This document shows positions 16,686-25,199 of a stretch of 64,000 nt of DNA, in pieces. Made by a program: the position numbers and the translations under genes. Where the stretch lies: contig JACRNC010000007.1 of assembly GCA_016219375.1 (NCBI GenBank), forward strand, positions 186,001 through 250,000. Direction: 5' to 3'. Within the stretch, counting starts at the first letter, position 1; each line of letters begins with the position of its first letter. Source of the stretch: Burkholderiales bacterium. GTDB taxonomy: Bacteria; Pseudomonadota; Gammaproteobacteria; Burkholderiales; Burkholderiaceae_C. The notes under the pieces were generated by a model. It was not told the DNA's origin. It did no database searches and was given only the letters and a program-made list of their open reading frames with translations.

Positions 16686-18884
16686 ATGCCGCTGCCCCGC
16701 TGGCTGCCCGCGAGCCTGGCACAGCGCTTTGCCTTGGCCGCCGCCGGCCTGGCCGCCGCGGCGCTGGTGCTGACCACGCTGCTGGCCTTCTGGCTGATCG
16801 ACGGCCAGCGCGAGCGTGCGCTGCAGGCCCTGGCCGAGCGCGAGCGGCAGTTCCGCGCCGCCGCCGTGGGCAGCGACCTGCGCGCGCTGGCCGAGCGCAT
16901 GCAGGAGATCGCCGGCAGCACCATCCTGGCCACCGGGCTGGTGGACAGCGCCGGGCGCGAGACCTATCTGTCGCCCTTCCTGGGCGGCATCCGCCAGATC
17001 AACGGCATCCGCGTGCAGGTGCTGTTCACCGACTTCGAGGGCAAGGAGATCGCGCGCAACAGCGGCGCGCAGTTCGACGCCGCGCAGCTCGTCTGGCTGC
17101 GCCGCATGCTGGAGCAGGGCCAGCGCGCGGCCCAGGTGTTCAGCGGCCCGCGCGGCGCGGAGCTGGTGGCGGTGGAGCCGATGGTCTATTCGCGTACCAA
17201 CTCGCCGGAGGGCGCGCTGCTCTACAAGATCGCACTGGCCGACGTGAACGTGGGGCCCGGCATGCGGCTGGAGTGGGGGCACCGGCAGCACGCGGCCGCG
17301 CTGGCGCAGACCACGCCGGTGCCGGCGCCGCCGGTGTTCCAGCCGCTGGCCTTCAGCGTGCGCGGCCCGCTGGACGAGCAGCCGGCCGCGCCGCTGGAGC
17401 TGCCCTATGTGCACGTGCTGGGGCTGACGATGCTGGTCTTCAGCGCGCTGGTGCTGGCCGGGGCGAGGCTGTCGCGCGTGCTGACCGAGGACCTGCAGCG
17501 GCTGGAGCGCTTCTCCAGCGAGATCATGAGCAGCGGCCTGGCCGCCGAGCGCGCGCCCGAAGGCGGCAGCACCGAGGTGGCCAACCTGGCGCGCTCGATC
17601 AACGACATGCTGTGCCGGCTGGATGCGCAGCGCGGCGACCTGCTGGCCGAGCGCGAGAAGCTGCACCAGCTGACCCAGGCGCTGCAGCAGGCCGACCGGC
17701 GCAAGGACGACTTCCTGGCCATGCTGGGCCATGAGCTGCGCAACCCGCTGGCGCCGATCAGCGCCGGCGCGCACATCCTGCTCAAGCTGGCCGGCAACGA
17801 CCCGCGCGTGGTGCGCACCAGCGAGGTCATCGCCCGCCAGGTGCGGCACATGACCAAGATCGTCGATGACCTGCTGGACGTCTCGCGCGTCACCCGCGGG
17901 CTGGTGACGCTGGAGCAGGCCACGCTTGACGTGGCCGAGGTGGTGGCCGCATCGGTGGAGCAGGCCCGCCCGCTGATCGAGGGCGCGCGCCACGAGCTGA
18001 GCGTGAGCCTGCCGCCGCAGGCTGTCTACGTGCGCGGCGACCGCGGCCGGCTGGTGCAGGTGCTGAGCAACCTGCTGAGCAATGCCGCGCGCTACACGGC
18101 TGCCGGCGGGCGCATCGTGCTGCGCTGCGAGGTGGAGGGCGACCACGGCGAGGACGGCGGCGACCGTGGCGATGCCCGCGCCCGGGACGGCGCCGCCGGT
18201 GAGCTGCGCCTGGTGGTGCAGGACAACGGCCAAGGCATCGCCGCCGACCTGCTGCCGCACATCTTCGAGCTGTTCACGCAGGGCGCGCGCTCGGCCGACC
18301 GCTCGCAGGGCGGCCTGGGCCTGGGGCTGGCGCTGGTGAAGAACCTGGTGGAGCTGCACGGCGGCTGGGTGCGGGCCGACAGCCCGGGCCCTGGCCAGGG
18401 TGCGACCTTCACCATCGGCCTGCCGCGCGTGGCCGCGCCGGTGCTGGCGCCCGAGCCGGCCGATGCGCCGGCCCACACGGCCGTCCACCCCCCGGCGCGC
18501 CCGCTGGACATCGTGGTGGTGGACGACAACCTGGACGCCGCGCAGACCCTGGCGCAGTGGCTGCAGCACGAGGGCCACTCCGTGGCCGTGGCCCATGACG
18601 GGCCGGCCGCGCTGCAGCGCGCGCAGGCGCACTGGCCGCAGGTCTTCATCCTCGACATCGGCCTGCCCGGGATGGACGGCTGGGAGCTGGCCCGCCGGCT
18701 GCGGCTGATGCCGCGCGGGGCCGAGGCGATGCTGATCGCCCTGACCGGCTACGGCCAGCAGGCCGACCGCGACAGGGCACGCGAGGCGGGCTTCCAGCAC
18801 CACCTGGTCAAGCCGGCCGACCCGGAGGCGCTGCGGCGGCTGCTGGCGACGGCCGGGGCGGCTCACCCGCCGGGCGCGTCCTAG
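16686..18884 (+). CDS. Hybrid sensor histidine kinase / response regulator
   Basis: The product has 732 residues. A membrane helix (about 11-36), a periplasmic sensor region of about 200 residues and a second helix (about 241-262) precede HAMP. HisKA follows with the phospho-acceptor histidine at about 349 in FLAMLGHELRNPL. The ATPase domain has an N box at LLSNAARY, DNGQGI and GGLGLGLALVKNL. A C-terminal receiver domain has its phospho-acceptor aspartate near 657 (FILDIGLPGMDGWE) and the DD pair in VVVDDNLDA. It lies four bases after the binding-protein gene. No output regulator is adjacent, so the phosphate target is elsewhere. Confidence 0.92.
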   Translation: MPLPRWLPASLAQRFALAAAGLAAAALVLTTLLAFWLIDGQRERALQALAERERQFRAAAVGSDLRALAERMQEIAGSTILATGLVDSAGRETYLSPFLGGIRQINGIRVQVLFTDFEGKEIARNSGAQFDAAQLVWLRRMLEQGQRAAQVFSGPRGAELVAVEPMVYSRTNSPEGALLYKIALADVNVGPGMRLEWGHRQHAAALAQTTPVPAPPVFQPLAFSVRGPLDEQPAAPLELPYVHVLGLTMLVFSALVLAGARLSRVLTEDLQRLERFSSEIMSSGLAAERAPEGGSTEVANLARSINDMLCRLDAQRGDLLAEREKLHQLTQALQQADRRKDDFLAMLGHELRNPLAPISAGAHILLKLAGNDPRVVRTSEVIARQVRHMTKIVDDLLDVSRVTRGLVTLEQATLDVAEVVAASVEQARPLIEGARHELSVSLPPQAVYVRGDRGRLVQVLSNLLSNAARYTAAGGRIVLRCEVEGDHGEDGGDRGDARARDGAAGELRLVVQDNGQGIAADLLPHIFELFTQGARSADRSQGGLGLGLALVKNLVELHGGWVRADSPGPGQGATFTIGLPRVAAPVLAPEPADAPAHTAVHPPARPLDIVVVDDNLDAAQTLAQWLQHEGHSVAVAHDGPAALQRAQAHWPQVFILDIGLPGMDGWELARRLRLMPRGAEAMLIALTGYGQQADRDRAREAGFQHHLVKPADPEALRRLLATAGAAHPPGAS

Positions 18885-19077
18885 GGATCGCATGTGACGG
18901 CGGTGCGGCAAGAGGCCGCACACTCGGGCCGTCCCGGCCCGCACGGGCGTCGCCGCGTTGCCGCCTGGCACCTTGCCGCCTTGCGCCTCGCGCCTTGCCG
19001 GGCGGCTGGGCCGGCCGGGGCTGCGCGCGGCGCTCGTCGCCATCGTCAACACACCGATCACCAAACAGGGGAGAGCC

Positions 19078-20769
19078 ATGCCTTCATCCAACCTCGGCGC
19101 GCGGGCGCTGCATTGGTGCTTGCCGCGCCCGGGCCGGGCCGCGGCCGTGCTGGCCATGCCGCTGATCAGCGTGCTGGCCGGCCTGCTCGCGGGCTGCGCC
19201 ACGCCCGCGCCGTCTGCCGAGGCCCCGCCGCCGGCGCGCTGCGCCGCCACCGGCCCGGACATCGCCTGCACCGAGCACGGCGCCGTGCGCGGCGTGCTGG
19301 AGGACGCCCTGCTGGCCTTCAAGGGCATCCCGTATGCACAGCCGCCGGTGGATGGCCTGCGCTGGCAGCCGCCGCAGCCGCCGCAAGCCTGGAGCGGCGT
19401 GCGTGATGCCACGCGCTTCGGCGCCATCTGCCCGCAGCTCGTCAATGGCCAGGTGGCCGGTGACGAGGACTGCCTGACGCTCAACGTCTGGACCGCGCCG
19501 CGCCCGGCCGCCGGGGATGCCGCGCCCGGGCCGCGCGCGGTGATGGTCTTCTTCCCCGGCGGGGGCAACCACGGCTTCTCGGGCCAGGGCGCGCCGGTCT
19601 TCGGCGGCGTGGCCTACAGCGGCGGCGCGCTGGTGCCGCAGGACGTGGTGCTGGTCACCTTCAACTGGCGGCTGGGCGCGCTGGGCTACCTGGCGCATCC
19701 CGCGCTGGATGGCGAGCGCCGCGAGCGCGTGTCCGGCAACTGGGGCCTGCTGGACCAGGTGGCCGCGCTGCGCTGGGTGCGGCGCAACATCGCGGCCTTC
19801 GGCGGTGATCCGCAGCGGGTATTCGCCTTCGGCACCTCGGCCGGCGGCGGCAACCTGTGCACGCTGCTGGCCACGCCGGCCGCGCACGGGCTGCTGACCG
19901 GCGTGGCCCTGCAGGCCAGCGTGCCCACCGGCTGCGAGCTGCCCACGCTGGCCCAGGCTCAGGCCGCCACCGGCCAGCGTGTGGCGCAGGCGCTGGGCTG
20001 CAGCTCGGGCCCGGACGCCGACGTGGCCGCCTGCCTGCGCGGGCGGCCGATGAGCGACGTGGTGCGCGCGGTGCCCGGCACCTTCGGCCTGCTGCCGCGG
20101 CTGTACGGTCCGGTGGTGGACGGCGTGGTGGTGCCGCAGCAGCCCATCGCCGCCATCCGCGCCGGCCGGCATGCGGCGGTGCACGCGCTGGTGGGCAACT
20201 CCACCCACGAGACCATGCAGTTCGCGGACAGCGTCGGCCCGGTGGCCGACGAGGCGGCCTATGCCGCAGCGGTTGAGCGCGTCTTCGGCGCACAGGAGGC
20301 GCCGCGCATCGTCGCCGCCTATCCGGCCGCATCCTTTGCCAGCCCGCGCGAGGCCCTGGTGCGGCTGACCACCGACGCCTACTTCACCTGCAGCAGCCGC
20401 CGCGTGGCCCGCGCGCTGGCGAAGAGCCAGGCGCAGCCGGTGTTCCGCTTCCTCTTCGACCATGCACTCGAGAACGACCCCGCGCAGCACGCGCTGGGCG
20501 CGGTGCACACGCTGGAGCACTTCTTCCTGTTCCCGATCAGCGGGCGCTATGTACCCACCGAGGCCGAGCGCGGCCTGCAGCGCCTGATGGCCGGCCACTG
20601 GACCCTGGCCGCACGCACCGGCCGCCCGGGCAGCACCTGGCCGGCCACCCTGCCGGGCGATGCCGTGCTGCGCATCGGCCCGGGCGCCTCCGCCGAGGTC
20701 GTGCGGCCGGACGCCGCGGCGCAGTGCGATTTCTGGGACACGGTGAGGCTGCCGCAGCCGCATTTGTGA
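19078..20769 (+). CDS. Type B carboxylesterase, predicted lipoprotein
   Basis: The 563-residue alpha/beta hydrolase has a lipoprotein signal with cysteine at residue 40 (SVLAGLLAGC). FKGIPYAQPP is the typical family start, EDCLTLNVWTA the classic signature, and the nucleophile Ser is about 254 in FGTSAGGGN. A histidine near 477 (GAVHTLEHFF) completes the triad with an acid. It would hydrolyse carboxylic esters at the outer membrane or periplasm. The ATG at 19078 follows a GGGGAGA ribosome site; the longer in-frame start upstream lacks one and would bury the signal peptide. Confidence 0.88.
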   Translation: MPSSNLGARALHWCLPRPGRAAAVLAMPLISVLAGLLAGCATPAPSAEAPPPARCAATGPDIACTEHGAVRGVLEDALLAFKGIPYAQPPVDGLRWQPPQPPQAWSGVRDATRFGAICPQLVNGQVAGDEDCLTLNVWTAPRPAAGDAAPGPRAVMVFFPGGGNHGFSGQGAPVFGGVAYSGGALVPQDVVLVTFNWRLGALGYLAHPALDGERRERVSGNWGLLDQVAALRWVRRNIAAFGGDPQRVFAFGTSAGGGNLCTLLATPAAHGLLTGVALQASVPTGCELPTLAQAQAATGQRVAQALGCSSGPDADVAACLRGRPMSDVVRAVPGTFGLLPRLYGPVVDGVVVPQQPIAAIRAGRHAAVHALVGNSTHETMQFADSVGPVADEAAYAAAVERVFGAQEAPRIVAAYPAASFASPREALVRLTTDAYFTCSSRRVARALAKSQAQPVFRFLFDHALENDPAQHALGAVHTLEHFFLFPISGRYVPTEAERGLQRLMAGHWTLAARTGRPGSTWPATLPGDAVLRIGPGASAEVVRPDAAAQCDFWDTVRLPQPHL

Positions 20770-20790
20770 GAGGCGGGGCCGCTCGCTACC

Positions 20791-21018
20791 ATGCCCGACA
20801 TGCAGGTGACGACCGGTACGGTGATCAACGGCCAGATCGTGGTTGATGGCGCGCCCTTGCCCGAAGGGGCGCGGGTCACCATCGTGGCCCGTGGCGCGGA
20901 GGAGGTGTTCCGCCTGACCGCGGCCGAGGAGACGCATCTGCTCGAAGCGATCGAGGAAATCGAGCGGGGCGACTTCGTGACTTGGGACGCACTGCGGGCA
21001 GCCTTGTCCAAGCGCTGA
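20791..21018 (+). CDS. Putative antitoxin partner of ParE-type toxin
   Basis: The 75-residue acidic protein starts MPDMQVTTGTVINGQIVVDG, a short beta-strand region. A helical segment rich in Glu follows (RLTAAEETHLLEAIEEIERG), then FVTWDALRAAL, a common C-terminal motif of antitoxins paired with ParE/RelE toxins. It lies three bases upstream of the toxin gene. The antitoxin call rests on size and pairing. The DNA-binding part is not a recognised ribbon-helix-helix. Confidence 0.7.
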   Translation: MPDMQVTTGTVINGQIVVDGAPLPEGARVTIVARGAEEVFRLTAAEETHLLEAIEEIERGDFVTWDALRAALSKR

Positions 21019-21021
21019 ACC

Positions 21022-21321
21022 GTGGCACTGCAGATCCATGTCGCTGCACGAGCGCAGCGGGAGATCGATGCGGCCGACAGGTGGTGGGCGAGCAACCGCC
21101 CAGCTGCGCCGGGGGCCATTCAGGCGGATCTCGCCGAGGCGCTTTCCCTGCTGGTTGAGCAGCCCGGGCTGGGCACGCCGTGCCAGGGTGTGCGCCTGGC
21201 GGGTCTACGGCGGCTCTATCTGCGCCGCGTGCGCTATTTCGTCTACTACCGGTTGGCGCCGGGCAGACTGCAGGTGTTGGCGTTCTGGCACGAGAGCCGG
21301 GAGCGCGGTCCGCTGATCTGA
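21022..21321 (+). CDS. ParE/RelE-superfamily toxin
   Basis: The 99-residue protein has a ParE-like fold: HVAARAQREIDAADRWWASN helix, a central LVEQPGLG loop, and the strands LRRLYLRRVRYFVYYRL and LQVLAFWHESR. It starts with GTG at 21022, three bases after the antitoxin stop. ParE toxins inhibit gyrase and RelE toxins cleave mRNA; the WW and FWHESR pattern is nearer ParE. The target is inferred. Confidence 0.8.
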   Translation: MALQIHVAARAQREIDAADRWWASNRPAAPGAIQADLAEALSLLVEQPGLGTPCQGVRLAGLRRLYLRRVRYFVYYRLAPGRLQVLAFWHESRERGPLI

Positions 21322-21329
21322 AGGCGGCG

Positions 21330-22310
21330 TCACACGCATCCCTCGATCAGCCGCCATCCCGCCGGTGCCAGTGCGGGGCAAGCGACCTTGACTTGCCCCC
21401 CTTCACAGCTCACCTGCAGAGGCAGGCGCTGCCCCTCCCATTGCGGCTGGCTGGCATGTTCGATGTGCCAGGTGGCGCCATCCCAGCGGCCGAAGACGAT
21501 GAGCATGTCCAGCGCGGCGGCGCGTTCGCCGGCTGAGGCGGCCTGCAGCACGTCGGCCAGCGGCGTGCCGGGCGGGCAGGCCGGCAAGGGACGGGGGCGG
21601 GCGCGCACCCAGGCCAGGTGCTCGCCAGCGATCAGCAGGCGTTCGGTGTCATGCGGGCCGCGGGCCAGCACGGCGTGGCGGCCGGTGGAGCCGGGCAGGC
21701 GCTGCCAGACCTCCAGGTAGTCGGCATGTACGCCGCACTCGATGAGGACGTCGGCGCCATCGAAGGCCATCCAGCCGGCGTCGGGCGAGGCGGGCGGGGG
21801 CTGGAAGTCGTGCTCGCGGTGCCACCAGCATTGCTCGCGGTCGCCCACGACGCGGCGCTCGGTGCGGCCGAAGAAGCCTTGTTGCGCGGCCAGCTGGCGC
21901 CAGGCGGCATGGCGGGCAGCTTCACCCGCTTCGCCGCCTTCACGCGCCGCACTCGCTGCATGGATGAGAGGCCGCGAGGCCGCCGGCACGCGCAGGTCCG
22001 CATGCTGCGTGGCCGTTTGCAACCAGCGCACGGTGGTGGTGGTGTCGTACACGCCCGGGGCGGCCAGCACGCGGCGCTGCCACACGCCGCGCCAGCGCAG
22101 GGGGACCTCAGCCGCTGTGTCGGCTGTGTCGGCTGTGTCCGGTGTGTCCGCTGTCTCCGGTGCGTCTGGTGCATCTGCGGCCGCAGATGGATGCCCTGCA
22201 TGCAAGGCGTCCGACGGGTCCGGCGCAGCCGATGCGCCCCGCCTGGCCGGCCCACCGGGGCACGCCTGAGGGCATGCGTCCGGGCCCGCGTCAGGTCGCT
22301 CGGCGCTCAT
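21330..22310 (-). CDS. Conserved hypothetical protein with an Ala/Asp/Thr-rich N-terminus
   Basis: The 326-residue protein has a disordered first 80 residues with the short repeat TADTPDTADTADTA. A beta-rich domain follows: WQRRVLAAPGVYDTTTTVRWLQT, HADLRVPAASRPL, REQCWWHREHDFQPP, ADYLEVWQRLPG and ERLLIAGEHLAWVR. The alternating strands suggest a lipocalin-like barrel, but I cannot name the family. Its start overlaps the stop of the metallo-hydrolase gene (ATGA), so it belongs to the same transcription unit. Confidence 0.7.
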   Translation of the reverse strand: MSAERPDAGPDACPQACPGGPARRGASAAPDPSDALHAGHPSAAADAPDAPETADTPDTADTADTAAEVPLRWRGVWQRRVLAAPGVYDTTTTVRWLQTATQHADLRVPAASRPLIHAASAAREGGEAGEAARHAAWRQLAAQQGFFGRTERRVVGDREQCWWHREHDFQPPPASPDAGWMAFDGADVLIECGVHADYLEVWQRLPGSTGRHAVLARGPHDTERLLIAGEHLAWVRARPRPLPACPPGTPLADVLQAASAGERAAALDMLIVFGRWDGATWHIEHASQPQWEGQRLPLQVSCEGGQVKVACPALAPAGWRLIEGCV

Positions 22311-23389
22311 CGCGGCAGCCCCACACAAGGCGGTAGCGCCTGCCAGAACGCCATGTCGTGGTTGGGCCAGAGCTGGGCGCCGGTGCGCTGCGCCAGGCTT
22401 TTCAGCTTGCGGATGCTCTGCAGGGCCAGGGCCTCGCCCTCGCCGTGCTCGTTGCGCCACAGGCCGCCGGGCGCCACCTCGTCGTCCAGGTTCTCCTGCA
22501 GGTCGGCGGCGTCGCCGCACAGGATGACCGGCGGGCCGGCCGCCAGCTCGATCCACATCGACATGTGGCCGGCCGTGTGGCCGGGCGTGGCGACGGCCCG
22601 CACGCCGGGCGTGAGCGTGTATTCGCCTTCGCGCACGGTGAACGGCAGCGGCTGCCCGGCGTCGTCCTGCAGATCGTCGGCGAACACCGCCGCGTCCTCG
22701 CCGCTGCGCGCGGCCAGCAGCTCGTCGCGCTGCACGTGGATCTCCGCGCCGCAGCCGCAGCGGTGCAGCTCGCGCAGGCCGCCGGCATGGTCGAAGTGCA
22801 GGTGGCCGATGAAGACCACGTCCACATCGGCCGGCGTCAGGCCCAGCCGGGCCAGGTGGCGCGGGATGCGCTGCTCGTGCGTCATCTGCGGCGCACCGAA
22901 GGGCGAATGCGCCGGGTCGTAATGGCGGGCGCGCAAGAGCGGGTCGGCGATCTTGGCGTGGTCGCAGCCGACGTCGTAGAGGATGCGGCCGTTGGGTGTT
23001 TCGGCGGGGCCTGTTGATGCCATCGGCCACCTCACGTGACCCAGGAAACGGGCGCCATCAAGGCGCAAAGCACAGCCGTAGGGGTGCCTACGGCGAGCAT
23101 TTGCAACGCCGAGGGCGCCCGTTTCCTGGGTCACCCTCCGGGCTCGCGTCATAAGGGGTGCATTCCGTCGTTGCCGGCTCGTTGCGTGCAGGAGCACGCG
23201 GCCTCGCCGGCGCCTAGGCCTGCACCCCTTATGGCGCGAGCGTGAGGCGGCCCATGGCGTCAGCAGGCCCCGGTACGCCAGGATGGGCGCGTCGATCATC
23301 TGCCCGGCGCCGCGGCCCAGGGTGGAGATGGACTTGTCGTAGCGGTGCATGGCCGTCAGCAGCGGGGTCAGGCGCAGGGCTCGGGGCAT
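22307..23389 (-). CDS. Metallo-beta-lactamase-fold hydrolase interrupted in frame by a hairpin insert
   Basis: The 360-residue frame is about 90 residues longer than expected. Residues 1-39 (ending RGAGQMIDAPILAY) and 130 onward (ETPNGRILYDVG, metal site HLHFDH at 196-201, VATPGHTAGHMSMW, CGDAADLQ) make a normal lactonase-like enzyme of about 270 residues. Residues 40-129 are arginine-rich, non-homologous translation of the cruciform element at 23003-23272, which adds exactly 90 codons without a stop. It splits the strand that should read AY-xx-ETPNG. Whether the enzyme is active is doubtful unless the insert loops out. It follows the isochorismatase-fold gene by 12 bp. Confidence 0.75.
   Translation of the reverse strand: MPRALRLTPLLTAMHRYDKSISTLGRGAGQMIDAPILAYRGLLTPWAASRSRHKGCRPRRRRGRVLLHATSRQRRNAPLMTRARRVTQETGALGVANARRRHPYGCALRLDGARFLGHVRWPMASTGPAETPNGRILYDVGCDHAKIADPLLRARHYDPAHSPFGAPQMTHEQRIPRHLARLGLTPADVDVVFIGHLHFDHAGGLRELHRCGCGAEIHVQRDELLAARSGEDAAVFADDLQDDAGQPLPFTVREGEYTLTPGVRAVATPGHTAGHMSMWIELAAGPPVILCGDAADLQENLDDEVAPGGLWRNEHGEGEALALQSIRKLKSLAQRTGAQLWPNHDMAFWQALPPCVGLPR
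23006..23271. mobile_element. 266-bp cruciform MITE-like insert inside the metallo-hydrolase gene
   Basis: Outer arms 23006-23035 and 23242-23271 are inverted repeats with 26 of 30 matches and end GGGGCCTG/CAGGCCCC. They enclose two hairpins. Hairpin A has perfect 21-bp arms (23036-23056 and 23114-23134) and an apical stem GCCGTAGG/CCTACGGC. Hairpin B has 19/20-matched arms (23143-23162 and 23221-23240), GCCGGC pairs inside, and an apical stem GCGTGC-AGGA-GCACGC. Loops are 57 and 58 nt. No transposase is encoded and no clear target duplication is seen. It could be a non-autonomous transposon, a REP-type array or a structured RNA. Confidence 0.8.
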
Positions 23390-23401
23390 GGGTCTCGATG
23401 G

Positions 23402-24085
23402 TCAATTGCGCAGCGCGGCGCTGGCGGCGGCTTCGTCGGGCAGCAGGCTGGCCAGCTCGCGCAGCAGGGCGTCGGTGTAGACCACGGCGCCGAAGATGCC
23501 GCCCTCGACCTGCAGCATGGCCAGGGCGGGGGCTTGCAGCGCGGGGTTGCTGGCGGCGGTGGCGTCGCCCACGGTCAGGCAGCGATAGCCATGGTCGGTG
23601 GCCTCGCGCACGGTGGAGTGCACGCAGACCTCGGTGGTCACGCCGCAGACCACCAGCTGCGTCACGCCGCGCGCCTGCAGCAGCGCCTGCAGGCCGGTGG
23701 CATGGAAGGCGCCGTAGCCCGGCTTGTCGATCACCCATTCACCGGGCACCGGGCGCAGCTCGTCGATGAAGTCGTGGCCGTGCTCGCCGCGCACCAGCAG
23801 CCGGCCCATCGGGCCTGCGCTGCCGATCGGCGCGCCGGCGGCGATGCTGCGCGCCAGCTTGGCCGGCGGGCAGTCCGACAGATCCGGCAGATGGCCCTCG
23901 CGGGTGTGCACCACGCACCAGCCCAGGCGGCGGGCGGCGGCCAGCAGGCGCTGGATGCGGGCGATGGGCGAGGCCAGCCGGGCCACGTCCAGCCCGGCAC
24001 GGTGGGCATAGCCGCCGCTGGCGCAGAAGTCGCGCTGCATGTCGATGATCAGCAGCGCGGTGCGGGCCTGGGGGTCGAAAGGCAT
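23402..24085 (-). CDS. Isochorismatase-fold cysteine hydrolase
   Basis: The 227-residue product has the catalytic triad Asp15 (LLIIDMQRDF), Lys121 (VIDKPGYGAF) and Cys154 (CGVTTEVCVHSTVREA), with the cis-peptide VTTE. This family hydrolyses C-N bonds in compounds such as ureidoacrylate, biuret and nicotinamide. The sequence resembles biuret/ureidoacrylate-type members, and its position downstream of a guanidine riboswitch makes a urea-like substrate attractive, but this is inference. The ATG at 24085 is used; a GTG two codons earlier is possible. Confidence 0.85.
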   Translation of the reverse strand: MPFDPQARTALLIIDMQRDFCASGGYAHRAGLDVARLASPIARIQRLLAAARRLGWCVVHTREGHLPDLSDCPPAKLARSIAAGAPIGSAGPMGRLLVRGEHGHDFIDELRPVPGEWVIDKPGYGAFHATGLQALLQARGVTQLVVCGVTTEVCVHSTVREATDHGYRCLTVGDATAASNPALQAPALAMLQVEGGIFGAVVYTDALLRELASLLPDEAAASAALRN

Positions 24086-24115
24086 GGGCACGGTTGGATA
24101 TCGCGCGGGCGGCGC

Positions 24116-25192
24116 TCAGGCCCCGGGCGGGTGGCCGGGCGGAGGGGCGGTGGGCGCGGCCGATGGGTTGGGCGCAGGGGTGGGTCGAGTGGCAGGTCGA
24201 GTGGGGCGCCGAGCGGCTGGCGCAGTGGCGGCAGCGTGCACGGCAAGCGCATCCGGTGCACCAGGCGGCGGCGCGGTCGTCGGCTCGCTGTCGGTGGCCT
24301 CGATCAGCGCGGCCAGCGTGATCAGCGCACCGCCCAGCCATTCGGCCGGGCCGAGCTCGCTGTGGCCCAGCGCGGCGGCGCTGAGCACGCCGATGACCAG
24401 CTCGGCCACCATCACCACGCCGGCCCGGCCGGTCTCCAGGTTGGTGACGCCGTACTGCCAGGTGGCGGTGGCCAGCACCAGCCAGATCGCGGCATAGGCC
24501 AGCATGCCGCCGGCCAGCTGCGGGCCGATGGCGGGCGGCGGCTGGCCGCGCCAGACCAGCACGGTGGACGACAGCGCGCAGCTGCCGATGAAGACGGCCA
24601 CCGTCTTGGATGCCATCGGGATGCGCTGGCCCTTGCGCGCCAGCAGGTTGCTGCCGGCAAAGGCCAGCCCGGCGGACAGCGCCAGCAGATCCACCACGCT
24701 CGCATCGCCGTCCAGCAGGGCCCCGGCGATGGCGTCCCAGCCGCCCATCACCGGCCACAGCCCGGCCAGCGCCAGGCCCACGGCCAGTGCGCGGCGCGGC
24801 CGCACGCGCTCACCCAGGAAGAGCCAGCCGCCCAGTACCGACCACACCGGCGTCAGGTAGAAGAGGAACATCACCCGCGCCACCTCGCCGGCCATCAGCG
24901 CGTTCACGAACGCCACGTTGGCCCAGCCGCCAGTCAGCGCGATGCCCGCCAGCACCAGGGCCTGCGGCGCCCACAGCGCGCGGTCGCGCGCCAGCAGCGT
25001 GATGGACACCAGCGTCAGCGGCCCATAGGTCAGCACCGACAGCACCGGCGCGCTGATGCCGGCCTGGGCGAACTGCTTGACCGGCCACCAGGTCAGCCCC
25101 CACAGGGCCGCCGAGAACAGCAGCACCGCCGTGGGCCAGGCGGTGCCCGGTGCGGTGGGCGCACGCCGGCCGGGCAGGGTGGAGGCGCTCAC
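24116..25192 (-). CDS. EamA/DMT family transporter
   Basis: The 358-residue inner-membrane protein has ten predicted helices in two EamA repeats: first from TAVLLFSAALWGLTWWPVKQ, second from SAGLAFAGSNLLARKGQR. A proline/alanine-rich cytoplasmic tail of about 60 residues follows. Substrates of this family include amino acids, metabolites and drugs. It starts with GTG at 25192, eight bases after the preceding desaturase-like gene stop. It is not the small multidrug resistance type (Gdx) usually linked to guanidine riboswitches. Confidence 0.85.
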   Translation of the reverse strand: MSASTLPGRRAPTAPGTAWPTAVLLFSAALWGLTWWPVKQFAQAGISAPVLSVLTYGPLTLVSITLLARDRALWAPQALVLAGIALTGGWANVAFVNALMAGEVARVMFLFYLTPVWSVLGGWLFLGERVRPRRALAVGLALAGLWPVMGGWDAIAGALLDGDASVVDLLALSAGLAFAGSNLLARKGQRIPMASKTVAVFIGSCALSSTVLVWRGQPPPAIGPQLAGGMLAYAAIWLVLATATWQYGVTNLETGRAGVVMVAELVIGVLSAAALGHSELGPAEWLGGALITLAALIEATDSEPTTAPPPGAPDALAVHAAATAPAARRPTRPATRPTPAPNPSAAPTAPPPGHPPGA

Positions 25193-25199
25193 CGCCGGC

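Noticed and set aside
22100-22200. Short repeat TGTCGGC-like as CRISPR or regulatory array
   Set aside because: It codes the Thr-Ala-Asp-rich start of the protein at 21330-22310; units are short and unspaced.
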